Shown: in pieces, positions 5,985-14,334 of the stretch | Layout of the letters: each line of letters opens with the position of its first letter | Numbering within the stretch: position 1 is the stretch's first letter | Assembly (NCBI GenBank): GCA_944380295.1 | Contig: CALWHE010000002.1 | Location: forward strand, 1 to 64,000 | Source of the DNA: an uncultured Christensenellaceae bacterium | GTDB lineage: Bacteria > Bacillota > Clostridia > Christensenellales > UBA3700 | Length of the DNA: 64,000 nucleotides | Direction of reading: 5' to 3' | Program-made: the position numbers and the translations under genes | Notes under the pieces: model-generated | Database searches by the model: none | Seen by the model: only the letters and a program-made list of their open reading frames with translations | What the model was told of the DNA's origin: nothing

Positions 5985-7979
5985 TCAACTGAGGGAAATG
6001 TCTTTAATCTCTTCAAGATATTTGCAGACTGATGCATTTTGCAAAGCAAGCGCCCTTTGTTCTTCATACAATTTATCCGCCAAATTGCGGCATTCCACCA
6101 CTAACTCCGCGTCTATCTTTGCGAGATCCCCGCTGCCGCCGCTCTGCCTGACGCCGAAGAAATCGCCGAATCCGCGCATGTCCGCGTCCTTTTGAGCTAT
6201 CTCGAATCCGTCTTTGCTTTTACACAAACTCTCCAATCTTTCACACTCTTTTTTCAAAGAAGTGTGCAGGACGCAATATGAACGCAAGCCTTCTCTGCGC
6301 CCTACTCTGCCACGCAGCTGGTGCAGCGTGGCAAGCCCGAAACAGTCTGCATTGAGCACCAGCATCACGCTGGCACTTTTGCAATCTATGCCCACTTCTA
6401 TCACCGTGGTGGCAACGAGTATTTTGAGCTCGCCTTCATAAAAACGGCGCATGACGTCCGCTTTAAGCTCTTCCTTCATGCCCGAATATACAAGCCCGAT
6501 ATTCACGCCGCGAAATACTCCGGCAACCAGTTTGGCATAGAGCGACTTGGCGGAAATGCGCTCCAAACCGTCACTGTCTTCAACCAACGGACATACTATG
6601 TATGCCTGCTCGCCCACCTCTATTTTTTTATGGATAAAATCGTAAATCTTAGGCAGATCGTTATCCCCCGCCACGGCGGTGGTTATATTGTCTGCCATGC
6701 TGCCGCGCGGTTGCAGAGAGGAAAGTTTCAACTCCCCTTGCAACGTGAGCGCCATGGCTCTGGGAATGGGCGTGGCGCTCATGACCAGCACGTCCACGTT
6801 TTCCGCCTTGTTTTCCAGCGCCGACTTATGGCGCACGCCGAAGCGCTGCAACTCGTCGATGACGATAAATCCAAGATCGGCAAAATCTATCTTGTCGCCG
6901 ATCACGGAATGCGTGCCGATCAGCAGATCTATCTCACCCTTTTTCACCGCGGCTTTTACTTCCCTCTTTTCAGCCGCGCCGCTCACGCCCGTGAGCACGC
7001 CTATGCGCACTCCTACGCCGCGCAGGACGCTCAACGCCGTGGCATAATGCTGACGCGCCAGGATCTCCGTGGGCGCCATAAAGGCGACCTGATATCCGCA
7101 TTTTATCGCATAGACTGCCGCCAGCAGCGCCACGATCGTCTTGCCGCTCCCCACGTCGCCGGCAAGCAGTCTGTTCATCTTCTCCCTGCCGTTCATATCG
7201 TCGTATATCTCGCCGAGCGCTTGGAGCTGCGAAGGCGTGAGCTTGTAAGGCAGCGAATTTATCAGTGGTTGCAGCACATCGAGCGGCTTTGCGTAATGCT
7301 TGTCTTTAATGCTCCTGCCCTGTTTGAGTATCTTATAGGCAAAAAGCTGCGCCGTTATCCGCTCTTTATTCAGCCTGCGTCTGCCTTCCGCTGCCTGCGC
7401 TTTGTCTGCGGGGAAGTGCGCCAGCCTGTAAGCGTCTTTCAACGCAATGTCTTTGCTCACTGCCTCGGTCAAGGACTCGCATTCCTCTTTTTCCAAGGCG
7501 TTTGCGATAAATTTTGCCATCGTAGGCTGAGCAATGATGTTTTTGGTCGGATAAATGGGCGTGATACCGCTCAAACGCACGCCCGTCTTTCCCGCCTCAA
7601 AGCTGGGGTTGGACATGCAGAGCGCGCCCTTGTTTTCCAAAAGTTTTCCCCACACCACGTATTCTTCTCCGGGAGATACTTTTTCCCGCAAATAGGGAGC
7701 GTTGAACCAGGAAAGCGATATTTTTCTGCCCTGGGCGAGGAACGTCCCCTTGAACACGTTCATGCTTCTGCGAATATACTGCACCTTGGTGACGGAAAAC
7801 ATCAGCCCGCTCAACAGCACGTAATCGCCCGGCTGCGTGTTGTCCAAATCGGAAAAATGCGTCATGTCCCAGTATTTGGAAGGCAAAAAATCTATCAGAT
7901 CGCGCGTTGAATAAATGCCCAGCTTATTCAGCTTGGGCACCGTTTTTTCTCCTATTCCCTTAATATCCGTCAGATTCAT
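5985..7979 (-). CDS. recG: ATP-dependent DNA helicase RecG
   Basis: RecG (664 residues) drives fork regression and branch migration at stalled forks and recombination intermediates. A wedge/OB-fold domain covers roughly 1-200 (it opens MNLTDIKGIGEKTVPKL). The helicase core has Walker A GDVGSGKT (Lys280), motif III SATPIPRAMALTLQGEL, and TTVIEVGID with HQLRGRVGR near residue 560. Motif II is DELQ (375-378) where most RecG proteins have DEQH. The start codon overlaps the stop of fakA by four bases, so the genes are translationally coupled in the asp23-fakA-recG unit, an order shared with Bacillus. No clear terminator follows. Confidence 0.96.
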   Translation of the reverse strand: MNLTDIKGIGEKTVPKLNKLGIYSTRDLIDFLPSKYWDMTHFSDLDNTQPGDYVLLSGLMFSVTKVQYIRRSMNVFKGTFLAQGRKISLSWFNAPYLREKVSPGEEYVVWGKLLENKGALCMSNPSFEAGKTGVRLSGITPIYPTKNIIAQPTMAKFIANALEKEECESLTEAVSKDIALKDAYRLAHFPADKAQAAEGRRRLNKERITAQLFAYKILKQGRSIKDKHYAKPLDVLQPLINSLPYKLTPSQLQALGEIYDDMNGREKMNRLLAGDVGSGKTIVALLAAVYAIKCGYQVAFMAPTEILARQHYATALSVLRGVGVRIGVLTGVSGAAEKREVKAAVKKGEIDLLIGTHSVIGDKIDFADLGFIVIDELQRFGVRHKSALENKAENVDVLVMSATPIPRAMALTLQGELKLSSLQPRGSMADNITTAVAGDNDLPKIYDFIHKKIEVGEQAYIVCPLVEDSDGLERISAKSLYAKLVAGVFRGVNIGLVYSGMKEELKADVMRRFYEGELKILVATTVIEVGIDCKSASVMLVLNADCFGLATLHQLRGRVGRREGLRSYCVLHTSLKKECERLESLCKSKDGFEIAQKDADMRGFGDFFGVRQSGGSGDLAKIDAELVVECRNLADKLYEEQRALALQNASVCKYLEEIKDISLS

Positions 7980-9619
7980 TCCACAGCTATGAAATAATAG
8001 TAATGCGGCTGACCGCCGTTATAGCACGCCACGTCGAAGTCCGGGTATTTTTCTTCCAACTCCTCTTTGAGCGCGTTTGCCTCTTCTTCCTTGACGTCCG
8101 CGCCGTAATAAAGCGTGATGGTTTCGGAAAAATCGCCCACAAGTTTTTGCACCACCTTTTCCGTGGTTTCGCTTATCTGTCTGCTTTGCGCCACGATCTT
8201 GTCTCCGCTGATACCGATGATGTCGCCTTCATGCAGCGCAAACCCGTCCATATTGGTATTTCTCACCGCATGCGTGACTTCTCCGCAGGTCAGATCTTTG
8301 AACGCCTTGGTCATGTTGGTGCAATTAACGGACATATCCTGTTCCGAGTCAAAAGCCATTGCCGCCCTGATCCCCTGCGTTACGCTCACCGACGGCACAA
8401 CGCTGACGTTCTTTTTGCTCAGCTCGTTCACCTTTTCCGCCGCCATGATGATATTCTTGTTGTTGGGCAAAATGATGATATTGTCCGCATTCACCCTTTC
8501 CACCGCCACAAGGATATCCTCCACGCTGGGATTCATGGTCTGTCCACCCTCTATGACAAAATCCACGCCCATATCTTTGAATATGCGCGCAAGTCCCGCG
8601 CCGGCGCACACCGCCACCATACCGAGCGGCTTTTTGTTGCGCTCGCGCTCTTCCACAATGGCGCGGTGCTGTTGCAACATGTTTTCTATCTTCACCTTGT
8701 CCAGCTCGCCCAGCTGCAAGGCATATCCCAGCGCCCTGTTGGGCTGATTGGTGTGAACATGCACCTTTATCAGACTTATATCGCCGATAACGATCACACA
8801 ATCGCCTATCGCCATCAATTTGTCGCGCAGCTTTTCTATATCTTCTTCCGTGCAATGCTTTTTGAGGTTTACCACGAAATATTCCGTGCAATAAGCGAAT
8901 TTGATATTGTCGTAATCATGCTCTTCCGAGATGTTTTCGCTCAGCATCGCCGTCTGCGCCGGCGCAACGGTATAGTCCACGGAAGCCTGTTCTTCTTCTA
9001 TCGGCTCGCCCACGAGAACTTTGTATGCGCCGGTGAAAACGCAGAGCAAGCCTCTGCCGCCCGCGTCCACTACACCCGCCTTTTTGAGCACGGGGAGCAT
9101 ATCGGGCGTTTTTTGCAATATTTCTTCGCCTTTTTTGATGAGCTCGGCAAAAAATTCCGCAAAATCGGATTTTTTGGAGGCAAGAGAAGGCGCCTTTTCC
9201 GCAATATATCTGATGACCGTGAGCACGGTGCCTTCCTTGGGTTTGGTCACGGCGTTATAAGCCATTTCACGGGCGGCGGCAAGCGCTTTTGCAAATGCTT
9301 TGGTGCTTATCTGCTCCGCGTCTTCCAGCGCCTTGGTAAGTCCGCGCATTATCTGCGACAAGATGACGCCGGAATTGCCTCTGGCGCCCCTGAGCGTGCC
9401 GTGCGCAATGCATTTGAGCACGTCGCCCATGTCGAACTTCTCCCCCAAGTCCTCCAATTCTTTGACGGCGGAAGCTATGGTGAGGCTCATGTTCGTGCCC
9501 GTATCTCCGTCAGGCACGGGGAAAACGTTGAGCGCGTTCACCATCTCCTTATTCGCCGCTAAATATTTATATCCGCCTATTATCATGTCTTTCAACACGG
9601 CGGCTTCCAATATCTTCAT
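7976..9619 (-). CDS. fakA: DAK2-domain protein, fatty acid kinase subunit FakA (YloV)
   Basis: This 547-residue kinase resembles FakA, which phosphorylates fatty acids carried by FakB proteins for entry into phospholipid synthesis. The N-terminal DhaL-like nucleotide domain carries NVFPVPDGDTGTNM (about 29-42), GARGNSGVILSQ and VVDAGGRGLL; the conserved Asp residues bind the metal-ATP. The remaining two thirds are the middle and C-terminal FakA domains. Its placement between asp23 (11 nt upstream) and recG (4-nt overlap) is the standard Firmicutes arrangement. No fakB lies in the window. The ribosome site AGGAG is seven bases before the ATG. Confidence 0.92.
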   Translation of the reverse strand: MKILEAAVLKDMIIGGYKYLAANKEMVNALNVFPVPDGDTGTNMSLTIASAVKELEDLGEKFDMGDVLKCIAHGTLRGARGNSGVILSQIMRGLTKALEDAEQISTKAFAKALAAAREMAYNAVTKPKEGTVLTVIRYIAEKAPSLASKKSDFAEFFAELIKKGEEILQKTPDMLPVLKKAGVVDAGGRGLLCVFTGAYKVLVGEPIEEEQASVDYTVAPAQTAMLSENISEEHDYDNIKFAYCTEYFVVNLKKHCTEEDIEKLRDKLMAIGDCVIVIGDISLIKVHVHTNQPNRALGYALQLGELDKVKIENMLQQHRAIVEERERNKKPLGMVAVCAGAGLARIFKDMGVDFVIEGGQTMNPSVEDILVAVERVNADNIIILPNNKNIIMAAEKVNELSKKNVSVVPSVSVTQGIRAAMAFDSEQDMSVNCTNMTKAFKDLTCGEVTHAVRNTNMDGFALHEGDIIGISGDKIVAQSRQISETTEKVVQKLVGDFSETITLYYGADVKEEEANALKEELEEKYPDFDVACYNGGQPHYYYFIAVE

Positions 9620-9630
9620 TTATGCTCCTG

Positions 9631-9981
9631 TTACACCCTTACACCCACAACGTTGACGTTGATCATGTTCACACGCATGCCGGTATAAGTTTCCACGTTA
9701 TACTTGACGGTGGCGGCAACCGATTCTTTTACCGCATTGATGTTTATACCGTCTTTCAGAATAACGTATAAATCGATATTTATTTTGTTATTGACAGTTT
9801 CAACTCTCACGCCCTTGGCGGCGGAAGACTTGTTGAAAAGCTCCACCAAACTGTCGGTAAAACGGCGCGACACCAGATCGGATATGCCGTAACAATCGAT
9901 AGCGGAATAATGCGCTATTTTGGCAACCGATGTATCGGATATGGTTATTTTACCGTAAATATTGGATGTTTTTACTGCCAT
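9631..9981 (-). CDS. Asp23/Gls24 family envelope stress protein (YloU)
   Basis: This 116-residue protein belongs to the Asp23/Gls24 (DUF322) family, small proteins tied to the cell envelope and alkaline stress in Firmicutes. The core SAIDCYGISDLV near residue 30 and the repeated alternating beta-strand pattern support the family. It is the first gene of asp23-fakA-recG. No Shine-Dalgarno sequence is visible before the ATG (the preceding bases are AT-rich), and a candidate promoter ends only nine bases upstream, so the mRNA may be leaderless. Confidence 0.9.
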   Translation of the reverse strand: MAVKTSNIYGKITISDTSVAKIAHYSAIDCYGISDLVSRRFTDSLVELFNKSSAAKGVRVETVNNKINIDLYVILKDGININAVKESVAATVKYNVETYTGMRVNMINVNVVGVRV

Positions 9982-9990
9982 ACTATTAAT

Positions 9991-10020
9991 ATATTACTAT
10001 AACGCGCGTAAAATTTGCAA
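9991..10020 (-). promoter_or_regulatory. Candidate promoter of asp23-fakA-recG
   Basis: Minus strand: TTGCAA (10020-10015), 18-nt spacer, TAATAT (9996-9991), nine bases before the ATG at 9981. The boxes are imperfect. Confidence 0.45.
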
Positions 10021-10102
10021 GCATATTGCTTTAATTTCGCGGCTAATATTCAGTTTAACGCCGCTTTTTCGAAAATTTATGCGCAAATGTGCGTAAAATC
10101 TG

Positions 10103-10131
10103 TTGATTTATCCTCAAATAAATGCTATCAT
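10103..10131 (+). promoter_or_regulatory. Promoter of rpmB
   Basis: TTGATT (10103-10108), 17-nt spacer, extended -10 TGC-TATCAT (10126-10131), 30 bases before the ATG. Confidence 0.65.
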
Positions 10132-10160
10132 ATATCAGCAACATAAACGGAGGTGAAAGT

Positions 10161-10352
10161 ATGTCTAGGGTATGCAGCATCTGCAATAAAGGTCAGCTCA
10201 GCGGTAACAAAGTGAGCCACTCCAACCGCAAATACAGAAGGAGCTGGGGCGTGAACGTCCAAAAGGTCAAGGTGGTCAACGCGAACGGCGCCGTGGAAAA
10301 CGCTTACGTTTGCACCAAATGCCTCAAAGGCGGCAAGGTCAACAGAGCTTAA
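10161..10352 (+). CDS. rpmB: 50S ribosomal protein L28
   Basis: This 63-residue L28 starts MSRVCSICNKGQLSGNKVSH. Two CxxC pairs (CSIC near the N-terminus, CTKC near the C-terminus) mark it as the zinc-binding form. It is placed at the ATG at 10161 because GGAGG lies seven bases upstream; an in-frame ATG at 10122 lacks a ribosome site and lies inside the promoter. As in Bacillus, it is transcribed away from asp23 and convergent with the rpe-spoVM end of the neighbouring operon. Confidence 0.97.
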   Translation: MSRVCSICNKGQLSGNKVSHSNRKYRRSWGVNVQKVKVVNANGAVENAYVCTKCLKGGKVNRA

Positions 10353-10370
10353 TTGAAAAGATGAAAACAA

Positions 10371-10400
10371 GCGCACCTTTTGAGGTGCGCATTTTCTTTT
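10371..10400. terminator. Bidirectional terminator between rpmB and spoVM
   Basis: GCGCACC (10371-10377) pairs with GGTGCGC (10384-10390). T-rich tracts follow on the plus strand (ATTTTCTTTT) and on the minus strand (TTGTTTTC). It closes rpmB and also the twelve-gene operon arriving from the right. Confidence 0.85.
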
Positions 10401-10437
10401 AATGTATTGTCTGTTTTTTGCACTTTTAGCGTATAAA

Positions 10438-10518
10438 TCAATTTTTATCCGACTTTCTGACAAACAGTCTAAGCACCTTTTTTATAGGCGCAGGCGGATT
10501 TATGCATGCTATCAACAT
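10438..10518 (-). CDS. spoVM: Candidate SpoVM, 26-residue sporulation peptide
   Basis: This ORF of exactly 26 codons begins MLIACINPPAPIKKVLRLF and ends in a basic/polar tail (RKSDKN). The ribosome site AGGAGGGA sits five bases before the ATG, one of the best in the window. B. subtilis SpoVM is also 26 residues and lies between rpmB and the rpe/rsgA genes, as here. The residues I can align by eye are Ile6, Pro9 (the proline needed for curvature sensing), hydrophobic 12/15/16 and Arg17. SpoVM is an amphipathic helix that marks the forespore membrane and anchors SpoIVA. It is the last gene of the operon, 46 nt after rpe. Identity by sequence alone is weak; length, position and ribosome site carry the call. 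Confidence 0.7.
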   Translation of the reverse strand: MLIACINPPAPIKKVLRLFVRKSDKN

Positions 10519-10564
10519 ATTCTTCCCTCCTGTATCCATTATTATGAAAGAGGGAAAAAGTTGG

Positions 10565-11212
10565 TTACCGCTCTTTGAGCGCCCTCACCGCCGAGGCGGG
10601 ATCCGCGGCGGCGAACACGGCGTTGCCGGCAACGGCGGCGTCAAGTCCGCGGCGCTTCATTTCGCCGATGTTGTCCAAGCATACGCCCCCGTCCAATTCC
10701 ACATACACATTTCTGCCGGCGATGAGCTTTTTGCACTCGTCTATCTTATCCATCACAGCGGGAATGAATTTTTGTCCGCCGAATCCGGGGAATACCCCCA
10801 TCAGCAGAATAAAGTCAATCTCATCGATAAATTCTGCCGCAACCGATACGGGAACATCGGGATTGAGCGCTATGCCCGCTTTGACGCCGGCGTTTGCTAT
10901 CTTGCGCAAAAGCTCGTGCGGCCGTTTGCTGGCTTCCGGATGAAAAGCGATGTCATGGCTGCCCGCAGCGATAAACTCGTCGATATATCTTTCCGGCTCA
11001 ATTATCATCAGATGAACATCCAGCGGCAATTTTGACGCCTTTTTCAACGCCCTGATCATGGGCATGCCAAAAGTGATATTAGGCGCGAAAATGCCGTCTA
11101 TCACATCGCAATGCACCATGTCGGCGCCCCAGTCAAACAAATTGTCCAGTTCTTGCCCCAGTTTGAGCCAATCCGCGGAAAGCAGAGAAGGCGATATTTT
11201 AATGGTTTCCAT
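10565..11212 (-). CDS. rpe: Ribulose-phosphate 3-epimerase
   Basis: Rpe interconverts ribulose 5-phosphate and xylulose 5-phosphate in the pentose phosphate pathway. The 215-residue TIM barrel shows ISPSLLSADW at the start, DMVHCDVIDGIFAPN, PLDVHLMI, LLMGVFPGFGGQKF and ELDGGV, which supply the metal and phosphate ligands. I chose the ATG at 11212 (METIKISPS), where family similarity begins, over the upstream ATG at 11233. The gene overlaps the end of rsgA by 14 bases. The rsgA-rpe-spoVM-rpmB order matches Bacillus except that thiN is absent. Confidence 0.97.
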   Translation of the reverse strand: METIKISPSLLSADWLKLGQELDNLFDWGADMVHCDVIDGIFAPNITFGMPMIRALKKASKLPLDVHLMIIEPERYIDEFIAAGSHDIAFHPEASKRPHELLRKIANAGVKAGIALNPDVPVSVAAEFIDEIDFILLMGVFPGFGGQKFIPAVMDKIDECKKLIAGRNVYVELDGGVCLDNIGEMKRRGLDAAVAGNAVFAAADPASAVRALKER

Positions 11213-12068
11213 ATCTGTTGATCCACCTCGCATAAGCGTCTTTATAAAGTTTCAGATATCTTTCGTATCTGCTTTTTGACAATTTTCCCTCTTGGACGGC
11301 GCGCCTCACGCCGCAATCTTCCTCATCGGCATGGCGGCAGTCGCGGTATTTACAGCTTTGCGCAAACTCCTCAAAATCGGGATAATATTCTCTGAGCACG
11401 CTGGGATCGGCAAGCGGCATCTCCAACATGGAAAAGCCGCATGTGTCCGCAATCTGTCCGCCATATGCACTTTTGAATATTTCCACATGTCTTGTGGTAT
11501 GTCTGCCTCTTGCACTTTTCTCGGAAATATCGCCGATCGCGCACTTGTCCTCACCCAGCAGCGCATTGAGAAGAGAAGATTTTCCCACGCCCGACTGCCC
11601 CGCCAAACAGACGAATCGGCTGCCGACGCGGCGGCAAAGTTCTTCTATGCCGATATTTTCTTCCACCGAAGTCAGACATATCTCCGCCAAGTCCGCATAA
11701 TCTTTTTTCACCGCGTCAAACAGCTCGCGCGCGCCTTCCAATTCGCATTTGTTTATCGCTATGACCGCGTCGAGCTTCTGTTCGAGCGCGCCGATGAGCA
11801 GCTTGTCCACCAAAGTAAAGTCCGGCTTGGGGATGGGCGCTATCACAATGATGACGGCGTCTATATTTGCCACATAAGGGCGCACGAGCGCGGACTTTCT
11901 CGGCCGCACCGCCTCTATTATCCCTTCCTTATCGCACGAAACTTCCACCATGTCGCCGATATAGATCTCGCCCTGACGGCGCAGTCTGCCACGGGGATAA
12001 CACTTGATGGCGTCCTCTCCGTTGCTTACCGTATATATGCCGCCCACGCCTTTGACGACTTGTCCCAC
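11199..12068 (-). CDS. rsgA: Ribosome small subunit biogenesis GTPase RsgA
   Basis: This 289-residue circularly permuted GTPase assists late 30S maturation. Domain order is an N-terminal OB-fold (1-70); the permuted GTPase with G4 NKCEL before G1 GQSGVGKSSLLNALL and G3 DTCGF; then a zinc finger with CKYRDCRHADEEDC ligands. It lies 11 nt after rlmN. In many Firmicutes the Ser/Thr phosphatase-kinase pair prpC-prkC sits between these two genes; it is missing here. Confidence 0.97.
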   Translation of the reverse strand: MGQVVKGVGGIYTVSNGEDAIKCYPRGRLRRQGEIYIGDMVEVSCDKEGIIEAVRPRKSALVRPYVANIDAVIIVIAPIPKPDFTLVDKLLIGALEQKLDAVIAINKCELEGARELFDAVKKDYADLAEICLTSVEENIGIEELCRRVGSRFVCLAGQSGVGKSSLLNALLGEDKCAIGDISEKSARGRHTTRHVEIFKSAYGGQIADTCGFSMLEMPLADPSVLREYYPDFEEFAQSCKYRDCRHADEEDCGVRRAVQEGKLSKSRYERYLKLYKDAYARWINRYGNH

Positions 12069-12079
12069 AAATCTGCGCT

Positions 12080-13120
12080 TTATTGCTCTTCCGCTCCTTT
12101 AACGAATTTGCGCCGCAGCTGACCGCAGGCGCCTTCTATATCCGCCCCCATGCTGCGCCTGAGCGTTACGCTCACGCGCTCTTCTTCCAGCATTTTTTTG
12201 AATTTGTCCACCTTGGCGGCGGACGAGCCGGACAAACCGCGCTCTTTCACGCTGTTGAGCGCGATCAGATTGACGTGCGTGGGAAATCCTCTCACAAGGC
12301 GTGCCAATTCCCGGGCGCATTCGGGCGTATCGTTAAGCCCGTCTATCAGCGAATATTCGAATATCACGCGGCGCTTTGTCACATTGAAATAGTGCTGCGC
12401 GGCGGATATCAGCTCTTTTACGCCGTATCTTTGTGCGATCGGCATGATCGTTTTGCGCAGTTCGTCATTGGGCGCGTGCAGCGATATCGTCAGAGTGGGA
12501 GAAAAACCTTCGTCGCACAGCCGCTTTATCTTGTCGCACAGCCCGCACGTGGAAAGAGATATTGAGCGTTTGGAGATGTTCAAACCGCGCGGATCGGAAA
12601 CATTGCGCAGAAAATCGGCGGTATTCTCATAATTGTCCAGCGGCTCGCCGCTCCCCATCAGCACCACGTTGTGCACGGTGTTTTCTCCGAATTCGCCGTT
12701 GACGGCGATTATCTGCCCGAGTATCTCTCCTGCCTGCAAATTTCTCACCAAACCGTCTAACCCTGACGCGCAAAACGCGCAATTCATGCGGCAGCCCACC
12801 TGAGTGGAAACGCACAAAGTGTTGCCGTATTTGTATTTCATCAGCACGCCTTCTATGACGTTGCCGTCTTGGAGCGCATACAAGAGTTTTACCGTGCCGT
12901 CCAGGGCGGAAGTTATCTTTTTTATTATCCGCACGGGAGTATCCAGATAGCCGGCGGCGATGAAAAACTCTTTGACCTTTTGCGGAACATTGCTCATCTG
13001 CGCATAACTCGCGCCGCGCGCCGCCCAGCCGAACAACTGCGCCGCGCGATAAGCGGGCAAACCTGCCTGCGCCGCCATCTCGGAGAGTTTTTCATAAGTC
13101 AGATCCTGCAAAAACTTCAT
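12080..13120 (-). CDS. rlmN: Dual-specificity RNA methyltransferase RlmN
   Basis: RlmN (346 residues) is a radical-SAM enzyme that methylates C2 of A2503 in 23S rRNA and of A37 in some tRNAs. The CxxxCxxC cluster is CRMNCAFC, followed by the SAM-binding GSGEPLDN. The C-terminal Cys in GACGQL is the residue that forms the methyl-transfer adduct. All key cysteines are present. The start overlaps the rsmB stop by four bases (ATGA), and AGGAGG lies before the start. Confidence 0.97.
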   Translation of the reverse strand: MKFLQDLTYEKLSEMAAQAGLPAYRAAQLFGWAARGASYAQMSNVPQKVKEFFIAAGYLDTPVRIIKKITSALDGTVKLLYALQDGNVIEGVLMKYKYGNTLCVSTQVGCRMNCAFCASGLDGLVRNLQAGEILGQIIAVNGEFGENTVHNVVLMGSGEPLDNYENTADFLRNVSDPRGLNISKRSISLSTCGLCDKIKRLCDEGFSPTLTISLHAPNDELRKTIMPIAQRYGVKELISAAQHYFNVTKRRVIFEYSLIDGLNDTPECARELARLVRGFPTHVNLIALNSVKERGLSGSSAAKVDKFKKMLEEERVSVTLRRSMGADIEGACGQLRRKFVKGAEEQ

Positions 13121-14334
13121 GCCTTCCTCCTGAGAATGGCGATATAAAAACCTTCTCCGCCCTTGCCGTCCGGCAAAAACTGCCGCGAACTTTCCGCCTC
13201 GAAGTTATCGTGAGCGCGCAAAAATGCGGTGACCACGTCCAAATTTTCCTCTTTGAGCGTGGTGCAGGTGGAGTATGCTATCCTGCCGCCGCGCGCGACC
13301 GCGCTTGCCGCGTTATTCAAAATCGCCGTCTGCGTGCGCGCAAGCGCGACGATATCTTCTTTTTTGCGGCGCAGATATATATCGGGTTTGGAGCAAGCCA
13401 CGCCCAGACCGCTGCACGGCACGTCGCACAACACCAAATCGAATTCAGGCTCGAATTTTTCCGTGGCGCTGTCGCACAAGCGGTAAGACAGCCCCTGAGC
13501 TCCCATTCTCTCCGCGTAATTTTCAATCAGCGCCAGTCTGTGCTTGTGAATATCACAGCACAACACGCTTATCTGCGCCAATTCGCTCAAATAGACAGCC
13601 TTTCCGCCCGGAGCGCTGCACATATCGAGCACCTTTTCTCCGTCCTTGACCGCCGCTTGCAGGCAGCATTGCATGGAGGTGAACGATTGCAGCGTGAGCA
13701 TGCCGGCTTTATTGAGCGCATAGAGTTTTTCTCCCCAGTCCACAAAAAAGCCCAAACCGCTGTCTGTGTATTCCACTCCCGCATTGTCCAACTCCGCGCG
13801 CAAGCCCTCATGCGTGGTGCGGCGGGCGTTATGCCTGACATGCTGCTTTGTGAAAGGCTCCTGCAATAAAAATTCTTCCGCGCGTTTGGCGCCGTATTGA
13901 GAGATATACTTGTTCACTATCCACAGCGGCACGGACGCGGTCAGAGAAAGTTTTTCCGCGGGAGCTTTGGGCATGGGCACGCCTTCGCGCAGATACCTTT
14001 GCAGCACCGCGTTCAAAAAGCCCTTTATCGCGCCTTTTCCCAATTCTTCCGCACAATCGAGTATCCTGTTCACGGCGGCATAAGCGGGCACGGAATCCAT
14101 ATGGTCGAGCATATAAAAGCCCATTTTCAGCAAAATTACGGCAAACGGCTTGGGGCGCCTGCTCACGAGTTTTGCCGTTACGTATTCATAATAAGTATCG
14201 CGTTCCAGCACGCCGTAAACCATGCGCGTCACAAACGGGTCTTTTGCGCGGGAGCGAGCCAGGGCGCGCTCTCCGTAACTTTCGCCCTTATATATATCGG
14301 TCAATATATCGTATATATATAAGTCCTCTCTCAT
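13117..14334 (-). CDS. rsmB: 16S rRNA m5C967 methyltransferase RsmB
   Basis: This 405-residue protein has an N-terminal NusB-like RNA-binding domain (about 1-135) and a C-terminal SAM methyltransferase domain. The latter shows MCSAPGGKAVYLSEL (SAM loop), DVPCSGLGV and YSTCTTLKEEN, the last two carrying the paired catalytic cysteines of the Nol1/Nop2/Sun family. It overlaps fmt by four bases upstream and rlmN by four bases downstream, indicating tight translational coupling. Confidence 0.95.
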   Translation of the reverse strand: MREDLYIYDILTDIYKGESYGERALARSRAKDPFVTRMVYGVLERDTYYEYVTAKLVSRRPKPFAVILLKMGFYMLDHMDSVPAYAAVNRILDCAEELGKGAIKGFLNAVLQRYLREGVPMPKAPAEKLSLTASVPLWIVNKYISQYGAKRAEEFLLQEPFTKQHVRHNARRTTHEGLRAELDNAGVEYTDSGLGFFVDWGEKLYALNKAGMLTLQSFTSMQCCLQAAVKDGEKVLDMCSAPGGKAVYLSELAQISVLCCDIHKHRLALIENYAERMGAQGLSYRLCDSATEKFEPEFDLVLCDVPCSGLGVACSKPDIYLRRKKEDIVALARTQTAILNNAASAVARGGRIAYSTCTTLKEENLDVVTAFLRAHDNFEAESSRQFLPDGKGGEGFYIAILRRKA

